Source: Kineococcus mangrovi
Lineage (GTDB): Bacteria > Actinomycetota > Actinomycetes > Actinomycetales > Kineococcaceae
Direction of reading: 5' to 3'
Assembly: GCF_041320705.1 (NCBI RefSeq)
Contig: NZ_JBGGTQ010000003.1
Coordinates: 555,957-619,956 of the forward strand
DNA length: 64,000 nucleotides
Shown here: positions 36,063 to 43,877 of the stretch, piece after piece
Layout: the number at the start of each line of letters is the position of its first letter
Numbering within the stretch: the first letter of the stretch is position 1
Made by a program: the position numbers and the translations under genes
The notes under the pieces: model-generated
Seen by the model: only the letters and a program-made list of their open reading frames with translations
Databases searched by the model: none
Told to the model about the DNA's origin: nothing

Positions 36063-36068
36063 TAGAGT
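36063..36068 (+). promoter_or_regulatory. Candidate -10 box of the serine hydrolase / lyase-like gene pair
   Basis: TAGAGT lies 7 nt before the GTG at 36076, with no ribosome site. Confidence 0.45.
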
Positions 36069-36075
36069 CGACCGC

Positions 36076-37461
36076 GTGAGCACCGAAGCCACCCACGTGT
36101 CCTCGCGGCCCCTCCCGCGCAGCACCCCGTCGGCCCAGGGGGTGGACGCCCGCGGCCTCGCCGCCTTCGTCGACGCCCTCGAGGGGACGGCCGGGGTCGA
36201 ACCGCACAGCCTGCTGGTCCTGCGCCACGGCCACGTCGTGGCGCAGGGCTGGTGGGCGCCGTTCGCCCCCGACCGGCCGCACCTGCTGTACTCGTTGTCG
36301 AAGAGCTTCACCTCGACGGCCCTCGGGTTCGCCGTGGCCGAGGGGCTCGTCGACCTCGACGCCACCGTGCTGTCGTACTTCCCCGAGTTCGACGCCGACG
36401 TCACCGACGAGCGTTCCCGGCGCATCCTCGTCCGGCACGTCGCGAACATGGCCAGCGGCCACCGCGAGGAGACGATCGCCCAGGCCTCGGCCGACCCGAC
36501 CGGCGACATCGTGCGGGGTTTCCTGCGGATCCCGCCGGACGCCGAACCGGGCACCCTGTTCTGCTACAACCAGCCCTGCACGTTCTCGGTGTCCGCGATC
36601 GTCCAGCGCACCTCCGGCCAGGGACTGCTGGAGTTCCTGCGCCCCAGGCTGTTGGACCCCCTCGGGGTGGACACCGCGAACCTCGGCTGGCTGACGGACG
36701 GCCAGGGTCGGGAACTGGGTTTCTCGGGTTTCCACGCCCCCACCGAGCTCGTCGCCAAGCTCGGCCAGCTGTACCTGCAGCGCGGGGTGTGGGAGGGGGA
36801 GCGGCTGCTGCCCGAGAGCTGGGTGGAGGAGGCCACGACCTCCCACATCGACAACGCGACGTTCAACGCGAACCCCGACTGGGGTCAGGGGTACGGCTAC
36901 CAGTTCTGGATCGCCCGCCACGGGTACCGCGGCGACGGCGCGTACGGGCAGTTCTGCGTCGTCCTGCCCGAGCAGGACGTCGTCGTGGCCATCACCTCCC
37001 AGAGCACGGACATGCAGGCCGTGCTCGACGCCGCCTGGGAGCACCTGCTGCCCGCCGTCTCCGACCCGGACCTGCCCGCCGACGCGGCCGCCCACGACGA
37101 GGCGCTGGCGCGCCGGACGGCGTCGCTGGCGCTGCCGCCGCTGGAGGGGGCCGACGTCGTCGAGGGCGAGTTCACGGCCGCGCCCGGCAGCGAACCGGCG
37201 TCGCTGACCGCCGTGACCGTCCGCGACGGCGAACTGGTCCTCACCGACTCCGGTGACCAGTTGCGCGCGGCGGTCGGTCGCACCGGCTGGGCGGACACCG
37301 GCCCGCTGTCGGTCTCCGGAGCCGGTGACCGCCTCGACGTCCGGTTCGCCGAGACCCCTCACGAGCTGCACCTGCGCTTCTCCGGGGGGCAGTTCCACGG
37401 CCGGTGGGAGACCGCCCCGCTGCACTCCCCGGCGCTGTCGCGGATGCGCAGGCCCGCGTGA
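36076..37461 (+). CDS. Beta-lactamase-fold serine hydrolase (cytoplasmic)
   Basis: A 461-residue class C beta-lactamase/esterase-type protein. The SxxK motif is SLSK (in LLYSLSKSFTSTALG, about S75), the YxN motif is in FCYNQPCTF, and a C-terminal extension of about 120 residues forms a beta-rich domain. No signal peptide is visible, so it should work in the cytoplasm, unlike the secreted relative at 12.5-13.6 kb. It is followed after 10 nt by the ammonia-lyase-like gene and is probably co-transcribed with it, which suggests hydrolysis of an ester, amide or lactam linked to that pathway. The substrate is unknown. Confidence 0.82.
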   Translation: MSTEATHVSSRPLPRSTPSAQGVDARGLAAFVDALEGTAGVEPHSLLVLRHGHVVAQGWWAPFAPDRPHLLYSLSKSFTSTALGFAVAEGLVDLDATVLSYFPEFDADVTDERSRRILVRHVANMASGHREETIAQASADPTGDIVRGFLRIPPDAEPGTLFCYNQPCTFSVSAIVQRTSGQGLLEFLRPRLLDPLGVDTANLGWLTDGQGRELGFSGFHAPTELVAKLGQLYLQRGVWEGERLLPESWVEEATTSHIDNATFNANPDWGQGYGYQFWIARHGYRGDGAYGQFCVVLPEQDVVVAITSQSTDMQAVLDAAWEHLLPAVSDPDLPADAAAHDEALARRTASLALPPLEGADVVEGEFTAAPGSEPASLTAVTVRDGELVLTDSGDQLRAAVGRTGWADTGPLSVSGAGDRLDVRFAETPHELHLRFSGGQFHGRWETAPLHSPALSRMRRPA

Positions 37462-37471
37462 TCGCCACCGC

Positions 37472-38914
37472 GTGATCGTCCGCCGCGGCGCCGACCTCGA
37501 CGCCGACGCCGTGCGGCGCGTGGCCGCCGGCGCCCCCGTGGAGCTGGCCCCGGGGCTGCTGGCGGACCTGCGCCGGCGCCGCGGGGAACTCCTGGACGTC
37601 CTGGAGTCCTCGGGCCCGGTCTACGGCGTCACGACGGGCATGGGTGCCCTGGCGGGGGTGGTGCTCGACGAGGCCGCCCGCGCCCGGCACCAGGAGAACC
37701 TCGTCGTGGGCAGGGCCGTGGGGTCGGCGCCCTGGCTGGACGCGGTGCAGGCCCGGGCGGTGCTCGCCGTCCGCCTGCGCACGTTCCTGCACCCCGAGGC
37801 CGCGGTGTCCCCGGAGCTGTGCGTGCGGTTGACCGAGCTGCTCCAGCGCGACGTGCTGCCGTGCATCCCGGCCCGGGGCAACGGGGCCGCGGGGGAGATC
37901 ATCCCCCTCGCCCACGTCGGCGCCGTCGTCCTCGGTGCCGGCCGGACCCTCGACGGCCGCAGCGCCGGGGCGTTCGGCTTCGGCGCCAAGGAGGGCGTCG
38001 CCGTCCTGGAGGGCGTACCGGTGGCCACGGCGCTCGCGGTCCTGCAGGTCGCGGCGGCCGGCCGGTTGCTGGAGGGGTCCGTGCGCGTCCTGGCCGCGAC
38101 GGCGGAGGTGCTGCGCGCCAACGCCGACCCCCTCCGGCCGGGTCTGGCCCGCGCCGACGACGTGCTGGCGGGGGTGCACTCGCGCCTGCGGGAGCTGCGC
38201 CCCGCCCCGACCGTCGCCGGGTTGCAGGCGCCGCTGTCGGTGCGGGTGGCGCCGGCGGCGCTGGCGGTGGCGCTGCGCCGGGTCCAGGCCCTCGGGGACG
38301 CCGCGGACCGGGCGCTCGACGGGGTCACGGACTCACCGGCCCTCCTCGGCGACGGGTCGCCCGTCGGGACGGCCGGGTTCGCCGGCACCGAGCTCGCGGC
38401 CGCCTCCGACGCCCTGGGGGCCGCGCTGCTGCACGTGGCGGAGACGTCGGTGGCGCGCACCCACCGCGCGCTGGACCCGCGGCTGACGGGTCTGACGGCG
38501 CAGCTGTCGCCGCAGCCGGGTGTCCAGGCCGGTCTCGTCGCGCTCCACAAGCGGGCGGTGGGTGTCGCGCACCGCCTGCGGCGCTTCGCCCTGCCGGCCC
38601 TCGGCGGGGCCGTCGAGACCTCGCTGGGCCAGGAGGACGTGCAGAGCTTCGGCCTGGAGGCGGCGGAGTGCCTGGGGGAGCTGCTCGACGGGCTGCGCGA
38701 GGTGCTGGCGGTCGAACTCCTCGCCGTCCACCGGGCGCGGCTGCTGCGCGGTGGGCTGGGGGGGCTGTCCACCGAGCTGACCGGAGCCCTGGAGGGGCTG
38801 GCCGCCGCGCTGGGCGACGCGACCGACCCCGCGGCCGGACCCGACCTGGACGACCGTCCCTACGGCCTCGACGTCGACCGCGTCGTGGAGCTCCTGCGCC
38901 ACGGGCGGTTCTGA
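37472..38914 (+). CDS. Divergent histidine/aromatic ammonia-lyase family protein, MIO serine missing
   Basis: A 480-residue member of the HutH/PAL family. The N-terminal VYGVTTGMGAL replaces the usual YGVNTGFG, RHQENLVVGRAVG follows, and LGQEDVQSFGLEA near the end matches the conserved QEDxxS segment. The cofactor loop, normally GASGDLAPLAH, reads GAAGEIIPLAH: residues 139-141 are Ala-Ala-Gly, so the serine that cyclises into the MIO electrophile is replaced by alanine. The HSGGNFHG segment is also lost (GTAGFAGTELA). It may catalyse something else, use another residue, or be a non-catalytic partner of the second paralogue at 42.2-43.7 kb. The GTG start is 10 nt after the serine hydrolase stop. 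Confidence 0.82.
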   Translation: MIVRRGADLDADAVRRVAAGAPVELAPGLLADLRRRRGELLDVLESSGPVYGVTTGMGALAGVVLDEAARARHQENLVVGRAVGSAPWLDAVQARAVLAVRLRTFLHPEAAVSPELCVRLTELLQRDVLPCIPARGNGAAGEIIPLAHVGAVVLGAGRTLDGRSAGAFGFGAKEGVAVLEGVPVATALAVLQVAAAGRLLEGSVRVLAATAEVLRANADPLRPGLARADDVLAGVHSRLRELRPAPTVAGLQAPLSVRVAPAALAVALRRVQALGDAADRALDGVTDSPALLGDGSPVGTAGFAGTELAAASDALGAALLHVAETSVARTHRALDPRLTGLTAQLSPQPGVQAGLVALHKRAVGVAHRLRRFALPALGGAVETSLGQEDVQSFGLEAAECLGELLDGLREVLAVELLAVHRARLLRGGLGGLSTELTGALEGLAAALGDATDPAAGPDLDDRPYGLDVDRVVELLRHGRF

Positions 38915-38935
38915 GCGGCGGGCCCGGCGACCGGG

Positions 38936-39925
38936 TCAGCGGGTGGACCGGCGCACGACGAGGTGCGGGCGGAACGTGACGGGTTCCGGTGCCCGGCCGT
39001 GCTCCTGCAGCGCCAGGAGCTGCTCCACGGCCGCGGCCACGATCGCGTCCTCGTCCCAGGACACGGTCGTCAGCCCCGGTGCGACGAGCGCCGCGAGCTG
39101 GTGGTCGTCGAAGCCGACGACCGAGACGTCCCCGGGCACCCGCAGCCGCAGTCCGGCCGCGGCGCGGTAGACGCCGAACGCGAGGGAGTCCGAGAGGCAG
39201 AACACGGCCGAGGGACGGTCCGGCGCCTCGAGGACCCCGGCCGCCGCGGTGGCGGCCCCGGCCGGGCCCGCCGGGGCCGGCACGACGACGAGCTCGATGC
39301 CCAGGGGGGCGGCCAGCTCCACGGCGAGCAGTTCCGAGGGACGGCCGGGCGTCGTCGGCAGCGACGGCGTCAGCAGGGCCACCCGGCGGTGACCGCGTGC
39401 GCGCAGGTGCTCCAGGACCGCCTCGATGCCGTACCGGTTGTCGAAGAGCACCGCCCCGCTGCCGGGTCGGGCGGTGAGCGCGTCCCCGATCGCGACGACG
39501 GCCGTCGAGGGGTCCAGGAGCCGCCAGTGCTCGGCGGAGGGGTCGACGGGGGAGGCCAGCACCCCGTCGACGCGCTGGGTCGCGAACCGTTCCAGCACGC
39601 GGCGCTCGGCGTCGGGGTCGGCGTCGGCGTCGGCGATCGAGGCGTCGCGGTCGACGGTGCGCAGGGCGCGGGTCAGCATGACGGACAGGTCCTGCTGCCA
39701 CAGGTCCCGCAGCGACCCGCTGATCCCGACGGTCCCGGTGCGCCCGCTCGCCAGCGCCCGGGCGATGGGGTCGACGCGGTACCCGAGCTCGCTGGCCACG
39801 GCCTGGACGCGTTCGATGGTGGCCGCCGAGCCGCGGGTCCCGCGCAGCGCGTAGGACGTCGCCGCCAGCGAGAGACCCGCTGCGTCCGCGACGTCCTGCA
39901 GCGTCCTGCGCGTCTCCCTCGGCAC
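38936..39925 (-). CDS. LacI family transcriptional regulator
   Basis: A 329-residue LacI/GalR repressor. The helix-turn-helix is at about residues 8-27 (TLQDVADAAGLSLAATSYAL), the hinge is ARALASGRTGTVG, and the rest is a periplasmic-binding-protein-like effector domain (GFDDHQLAALVAPGLTTVSWDE near the end). The ligand is unknown. Two perfect LacI-type palindromes stand 0.9 kb away, before the amidohydrolase gene, and are its likely targets. It is convergent with the first lyase-like gene (21-nt gap). The GTG start follows TACTGT by 6 nt. Confidence 0.93.
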   Translation of the reverse strand: MPRETRRTLQDVADAAGLSLAATSYALRGTRGSAATIERVQAVASELGYRVDPIARALASGRTGTVGISGSLRDLWQQDLSVMLTRALRTVDRDASIADADADPDAERRVLERFATQRVDGVLASPVDPSAEHWRLLDPSTAVVAIGDALTARPGSGAVLFDNRYGIEAVLEHLRARGHRRVALLTPSLPTTPGRPSELLAVELAAPLGIELVVVPAPAGPAGAATAAAGVLEAPDRPSAVFCLSDSLAFGVYRAAAGLRLRVPGDVSVVGFDDHQLAALVAPGLTTVSWDEDAIVAAAVEQLLALQEHGRAPEPVTFRPHLVVRRSTR

Positions 39926-39931
39926 GGCTGC

Positions 39932-39937
39932 ACAGTA
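39932..39937 (-). promoter_or_regulatory. Candidate -10 box of the LacI-type regulator
   Basis: TACTGT on the minus strand lies 6 nt before the GTG at 39925. Confidence 0.45.
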
Positions 39938-39991
39938 ACCGGGCGGGTGGGCACCGGCCCGGGAGACGCGGTGGTCGAAGGACCGAGGTGG

Positions 39992-40663
39992 TCAGGGGAT
40001 CAGCAGGCTGAGCTGCGAACCCAGGACGGTGAAGCCGAGCGCCCGGGCGACCCGCAGGGACGCTGCGGGTCGCGCACGCCACTGGCAGAGCAGTCCGTGG
40101 GAGTGCGCGTGCGTGGTGGCGGCGGCACCGACCACCCGCGCCAGTCCGTGCCGGCGGAACGCGGGGTGGGTGAGGACGGACAGGTGGGCCACGGCCGTCC
40201 CGCCCGCTGCGGTCCAGCGCTGGTAGCCGGCCGCGGCGACGGGGGCGCCCTCGCGCAGGACCACGAAGGTGGGGGAGGTCGTGTCCGCGAGCCCGCTCTC
40301 GTCGACGTCGGCCGGGGAGCAGGCCGCCAGCAGGGCGTCGACCCGTCGGTCGGTGTGCACCGGCTCGCTCGGCCCGGTCGCCGGGGGTCCGGTGAGGTAG
40401 GCGAGGTGCGCGGGGCCGAGGGCCTCGGTCGCGACGCCGCGACGGTCGCCGGCAGGAGCCTGCGCCAGAGCACGAGCACGGCGGGCGTCGGGTGCGGTGG
40501 ACAGGTGCCGGTCGCCGATGGTCACGAGGCCGCACCACCCCGGTGGGCAGATCAGCGCCTCGTCGGTGACGAGGGGGTGCAGCGCCGGGCCGGGCCGGAA
40601 GGACGCGCCCGGACCGGCGAGTCCCGTCCAGAGCGCGAGCACGCGCTCGACCGTCGGCTGCAC
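39992..40663 (-). CDS. GNAT-like N-acetyltransferase
   Basis: A 223-residue protein with a GNAT fold in the C-terminal half. Strand 4 and the acetyl-CoA loop are visible in VAHLSVLTHPAFRRHGLARVV, and the end has RVARALGFTVLGSQLSL, where a family motif normally ends. The N-terminal 100 residues (DEALICPPGWCGLVTIGDRH) form a separate half, as in two-part GNAT proteins. Substrate unknown. The GTG at 40663 lies 6 nt behind GATGCT. It is divergent from the amidohydrolase gene, sharing the region with the LacI-type operators. Confidence 0.75.
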   Translation of the reverse strand: MQPTVERVLALWTGLAGPGASFRPGPALHPLVTDEALICPPGWCGLVTIGDRHLSTAPDARRARALAQAPAGDRRGVATEALGPAHLAYLTGPPATGPSEPVHTDRRVDALLAACSPADVDESGLADTTSPTFVVLREGAPVAAAGYQRWTAAGGTAVAHLSVLTHPAFRRHGLARVVGAAATTHAHSHGLLCQWRARPAASLRVARALGFTVLGSQLSLLIP

Positions 40664-40669
40664 GGGGTC

Positions 40670-40675
40670 AGCATC
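40670..40675 (-). promoter_or_regulatory. Candidate -10 box of the acetyltransferase-like gene
   Basis: GATGCT on the minus strand, 6 nt before the GTG at 40663. The same hexamer and spacing occur before hom. Confidence 0.4.
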
Positions 40676-40761
40676 GCCTGCGCGGGCGCTCGGCGTGGGT
40701 CCGGGGGGCGGACCGGGTGCGGGACCGGGGGTGGTGCCACCCGTGGGTGTCCCGGAACGGC

Positions 40762-40809
40762 TTGACCGGCGAGGAGTGAAGCGCTTCACTGTTGAGTGAA
40801 GCGCTTCAC
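40762..40809 (+). promoter_or_regulatory. Promoter with two tandem LacI-type operators
   Basis: Operator 1 is the perfect 16-bp palindrome AGTGAAGCGCTTCACT (40775-40790). Operator 2 is the perfect 14-bp palindrome GTGAAGCGCTTCAC (40796-40809). Their centres are 20 bp apart, about two helical turns, so two dimers could bind the same face. TTGACC (40762-40767) and TTCACT (40785-40790), 17 nt apart, could be -35 and -10 boxes; operator 1 would then cover the -10. The sequence fits the LacI/GalR consensus with a central CG. Confidence 0.85.
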
Positions 40810-40829
40810 ACGCCAGGGGAGGGATCGAC

Positions 40830-41735
40830 GTGCGCACCGACTGCCACCAGCACCTCTGGCCCCGGCCGTTCGTCGAGGCTCTCCGGGCCCGCCGCACCCC
40901 GCCCTTCCTCGACGGCTGGACCCTGCACCTGGCGGGCGAGGCGCCGTACGACGTCGACCCCGCCGCCCACGACGCCCCGCGGCGCGCGGCCGCCGAGCGC
41001 GAGGCCGGCACGGGTCGCGCGCTCGTCTCCCTCTCCTCACCCCTCGGCGTCGAGCACCTGCCCGCCGAGGACGCCGAACCGCTGCTGGCCGCCTGGCACG
41101 ACGGCGCCCGCGCCCTGCCCGCCCCCTTCGCCGTCTGGGCCGCCGCCGGGGTGCACGAGGTCGACCCCCGCCCCCTGGCCGGGCTGCTCGCGGACGAGCG
41201 GGTCGTCGGCCTCCAGCTCCCGGCGACGGCGCTCGCGGACCCGGCCGCGCTGCAGCGCGTCGGCCCGCTGCTGGAGGTCTGCGAACGCGCCGGCCGGCCG
41301 CTGCTCGTGCACCCCGGGCCCGCGAGCGCACCGGCCGACGCCCCCGGCTGGTGGCCCGCGGTCGTCCCGTACGTCCAGCAGCTGCACGCGGCCTGGTGCA
41401 CGTGGCACGTCGCCGGGCGGGCGAGCCACCCGACCCTGCGGGTCGCCTTCGTCGCGCTCGCGGGCCTGGCCCCCCTGCACCACGAGCGGCTCACCGCCCG
41501 CGGCGGCGCGCTCGGCGCGCTCGACCCCCTCGTGCACTACGAGACGAGCTCCTACGGCCCCCGCGCGGTCGACGCCCTCGTGCGCGTCGTGGGCGTCGAC
41601 CCCGTCGTCCTCGGCAGCGACCGCCCCTACGCCGCCCCCTTCGCCCCCGCCGACCTGCCCGGCTTCGGCCCGGCCTTCGCCCGCGCCCTCACCGTGACCA
41701 ACCCCGCCCACCTGCTCGAAGGGAGCCGACCGTGA
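40830..41735 (+). CDS. Amidohydrolase family 2 metal-dependent hydrolase
   Basis: TIM-barrel hydrolase or decarboxylase of 301 residues. The metal-binding HxH is H6 and H8 (DCHQHLW), a further histidine follows strand 5 (LLVHPGPA), and the catalytic aspartate is in LGSDRPY (about residue 263). Members of this family open lactones and cyclic amides or decarboxylate aromatic acids. The substrate is unknown, but control by LacI-type operators and coupling to a cysteine-dioxygenase-like gene suggest a catabolic step. GTG start with GGGGAGGG about 7 nt upstream. The stop overlaps the next start (GTGA). Confidence 0.88.
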   Translation: MRTDCHQHLWPRPFVEALRARRTPPFLDGWTLHLAGEAPYDVDPAAHDAPRRAAAEREAGTGRALVSLSSPLGVEHLPAEDAEPLLAAWHDGARALPAPFAVWAAAGVHEVDPRPLAGLLADERVVGLQLPATALADPAALQRVGPLLEVCERAGRPLLVHPGPASAPADAPGWWPAVVPYVQQLHAAWCTWHVAGRASHPTLRVAFVALAGLAPLHHERLTARGGALGALDPLVHYETSSYGPRAVDALVRVVGVDPVVLGSDRPYAAPFAPADLPGFGPAFARALTVTNPAHLLEGSRP

Positions 41736-42256
41736 CCACCAGCGCCACCGCCACCAGCACCACCCTCGACCTGCCGCCCGCCCCCGGACGGGTCCTGACC
41801 CCCGCCGAGCTCAAGGCGTGGGTGGAGGAGGCCGCCCGCCGCCCCCGCGCGTGGGAGCACCTCGTCCGGCACGACACCGGCGGCCGGCACTTCGCCTCGC
41901 TGCACCGCGACGGGGACCTCGACGTGTGGCTGCTGTGCTGGAACACCGTCGACGACACCGGCTGGCACGACCACGACACCTCCTCCGGCGCCGTCGCCGT
42001 GACGCGCGGGGCGGTCGTGGAGGCGACGCCGCGGATGGGCGGCGAACCCGTCGTCCGCACGGTCCCGGCCGGGCGCTCGTTCGGCTTCGGCCCCGACCAC
42101 ATCCACCGCATGAGCGGCGCCGTCGACGGTGCGGTCTCGATCCACGCCTACTCCCCGCCGCTGTGGCGGATGGGTCAGTACTCCATCTCCCCGGCCGGCG
42201 TCCTGCGCCGGACGTCGGTCAGCTACGCCGACGAGCTACGGCCCCTCGAGGCGTAG
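41732..42256 (+). CDS. Cysteine dioxygenase family protein (cupin)
   Basis: A 174-residue cupin of the cysteine dioxygenase type. The three-histidine iron site is visible: H79 and H81 in GWHDHDTSSG, and H123 or H125 in GPDHIHRM. The family oxidises thiols of cysteine, 3-mercaptopropionate or related compounds to sulfinates with oxygen. The substrate here is not fixed by the sequence. Arg residues that would bind a carboxylate are present but not diagnostic. The start overlaps the amidohydrolase stop by 4 nt, so the two are translationally coupled and share the LacI-type operators. The last 21 nt overlap the convergent lyase-like gene. Confidence 0.87.
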   Translation: MTTSATATSTTLDLPPAPGRVLTPAELKAWVEEAARRPRAWEHLVRHDTGGRHFASLHRDGDLDVWLLCWNTVDDTGWHDHDTSSGAVAVTRGAVVEATPRMGGEPVVRTVPAGRSFGFGPDHIHRMSGAVDGAVSIHAYSPPLWRMGQYSISPAGVLRRTSVSYADELRPLEA

Positions 42257-43741
42257 CAGCAGCGCCAGGTCCGGCACGCGCGCGACCACCGCCTCGACGT
42301 CGGGACCGATGGGCGCATCGCGCGCGTCCCGGTCCAGCACCTCGTCGAAGACGCCGAACAGCGCGACGGCACCGGGGGACAGGCGGTCCGGGGCGGCCCG
42401 CAGCGCCCGGACCGCGGCCAGCGCCTCGACGGCCAGCACCAGCGGGGCCAGGTCCGCGCTCTGGCGCAGCGCCCGCGCCCCCTGCGTCGCGAAGCTGGCG
42501 TGCTCCTCCAACCCCAGCGAGATCGAGACCGTCCCCGCCGTCATGGGCACCGTCGCCGGCCGCAGCTCCGCCAGGGCGTCCTGCACGACGTACTCGCCGA
42601 TCATCAGCCCCGAGCTCCCGCGCGCGCCGGCCGCCAGGAACGCCCGCAACCCCGTGTGCTCGGGCCGCAGCAGCAGCGCCAGCCGCGCCGCGGACAACGT
42701 CAGGACGCCGTAGGTGGTGGCGCGCAACGTGTCCAGCGCCGTGGCCAGGGACGCGGCGTGGAACTGGCCGTGGTGGAACACCCCCTCGGGCGAGACGAGC
42801 GGGTTCTCCCCGGGCGTGGAGGCCTCCAGCAGCAGGACGTCCGCCAGCGCGTCGGCGGCCGCGAACGCCGGGGCCAGCACCTGCGGCGCCGTCCGCAGGG
42901 CGAACGGGTCCTGCAGCCGGACCGGCTCCGGACCCCCCTCCACGAGCGCGTGCAGGGCCGCGGCCACCGCCTCCTGCCGGGGGTGCGGCCGGGCCGCGTG
43001 CACGGCAGGCGCCCACGCCTGGGTGTTGCCCCGCAGCGCCAGGAACGACAGCGCCGAGATCCCCAGCCCCGCCACCAGCACCTGCCGCAGGCGCACCAGG
43101 GCCAACGAGGCCGTCGCCAGGGTCAGGGCGTGCGAGGAGATGAGCGGCAGCGCGTCCGCCGCCCCCAGCGCCACCGGCGCCACCGCCCCGGTGCGCCAGG
43201 GCCGCTCGCCGACCAGCGTCAGCCCCAGCTCGGCGAGGGGGGCCAGGTCCGAGGTCCCGATCCCGCCGAAGCGGTGCAGGGTCGGCAGCGCCCCCGTCTC
43301 CACGGCCTCCGCCAGGGCGCCCAGCACCGCCGGGCTCACCCCCGCGCCCGCCCCGACGTGCGCCCCGGCGAGCAGCTGGTTCAACCGCAGCACCAGCGCC
43401 GCCCGCGTCGTCGCCTCGTCCTCCACCGGCCCCAGCGAGGCGGCGTGCGAGCGCAGCAACCGCAGCCCGTGCGCGCGGGGGTGCTCGCCCTGCTCCTCGT
43501 CGACGTCGACGTCCTTGTTCGCCCCCACCCCGGTCGTCGCGCCGTAGACGGTGCCCTCGGCGCGGGCCGCCTCCATCGCCGCGTGCAGCGCGCCGAGCGA
43601 GGCCAGCACCGCGCGGTCCACGACGGCCCGCGCCCGTCCGCGGGCCAGCGCGTCCAGGTCGTCCAGGGCGATCGCCCGGCCGTCCACCAGCACCGCCCGC
43701 GGGACCCCCGCGGTCGCGGACGGGCCGTGCTGCTGATCCAC
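42236..43741 (-). CDS. Divergent histidine/aromatic ammonia-lyase family protein, atypical MIO triad
   Basis: A 501-residue HutH/PAL-family protein. VYGATTGVGANK, the HGLRLLRSHAAS segment and QDPFALRTAPQ (canonical QDxYSLRxxPQ) are well kept. The MIO loop, normally GASGDLAPLAH, reads GTSDLAPLAE: residues 163-165 are Thr-Ser-Asp, with the glycine missing. Thr-Ser-Gly is known in working aminomutases, but loss of the glycine should block ring formation unless the next residue substitutes. FHHGQFHAAS takes the place of HSGGNFHG, and LEEHASF replaces QEDxxS. The GTG start has GGAGG upstream. It is divergent from the betaine-type ABC transporter genes. Confidence 0.85.
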   Translation of the reverse strand: MDQQHGPSATAGVPRAVLVDGRAIALDDLDALARGRARAVVDRAVLASLGALHAAMEAARAEGTVYGATTGVGANKDVDVDEEQGEHPRAHGLRLLRSHAASLGPVEDEATTRAALVLRLNQLLAGAHVGAGAGVSPAVLGALAEAVETGALPTLHRFGGIGTSDLAPLAELGLTLVGERPWRTGAVAPVALGAADALPLISSHALTLATASLALVRLRQVLVAGLGISALSFLALRGNTQAWAPAVHAARPHPRQEAVAAALHALVEGGPEPVRLQDPFALRTAPQVLAPAFAAADALADVLLLEASTPGENPLVSPEGVFHHGQFHAASLATALDTLRATTYGVLTLSAARLALLLRPEHTGLRAFLAAGARGSSGLMIGEYVVQDALAELRPATVPMTAGTVSISLGLEEHASFATQGARALRQSADLAPLVLAVEALAAVRALRAAPDRLSPGAVALFGVFDEVLDRDARDAPIGPDVEAVVARVPDLALLLRLEGP

Positions 43742-43877
43742 TAGGTCCTCCACCACTCCCGCTGGTCCGTCTGGGCGCAGGTCACGATCGGGTGACGGCC
43801 GTTCGAGCCTCGTTGACCGGTCCTCGTCCTGTGCCCAGCATGTACCAGCCACCCGGTCGAACATCGGAGCCGCCCCA
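43742..43877 (+). promoter_or_regulatory. Divergent promoter region, lyase-like gene and ABC transporter
   Basis: This 136-nt gap should hold promoters in both directions. TTGACC at about 43813-43818 is a possible -35 box towards the transporter; no clear -10 box follows at 17 nt. No LacI-type palindrome like the one at 40.78 kb is present here. Confidence 0.3.

Noticed and set aside
34108..36075. Plus-strand open frame extending the 36-kb serine hydrolase upstream to about 1117 codons
   Set aside because: The upstream part is antisense to the ABC-F gene and low-complexity. A promoter-like TAGAGT and GTG at 36076 mark the real start, and homologues begin there.
41037..41711. Minus-strand open frame opposite the amidohydrolase gene
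   Set aside because: Glycine-rich antisense artefact without domain or ribosome site; the plus-strand amidohydrolase is clear.
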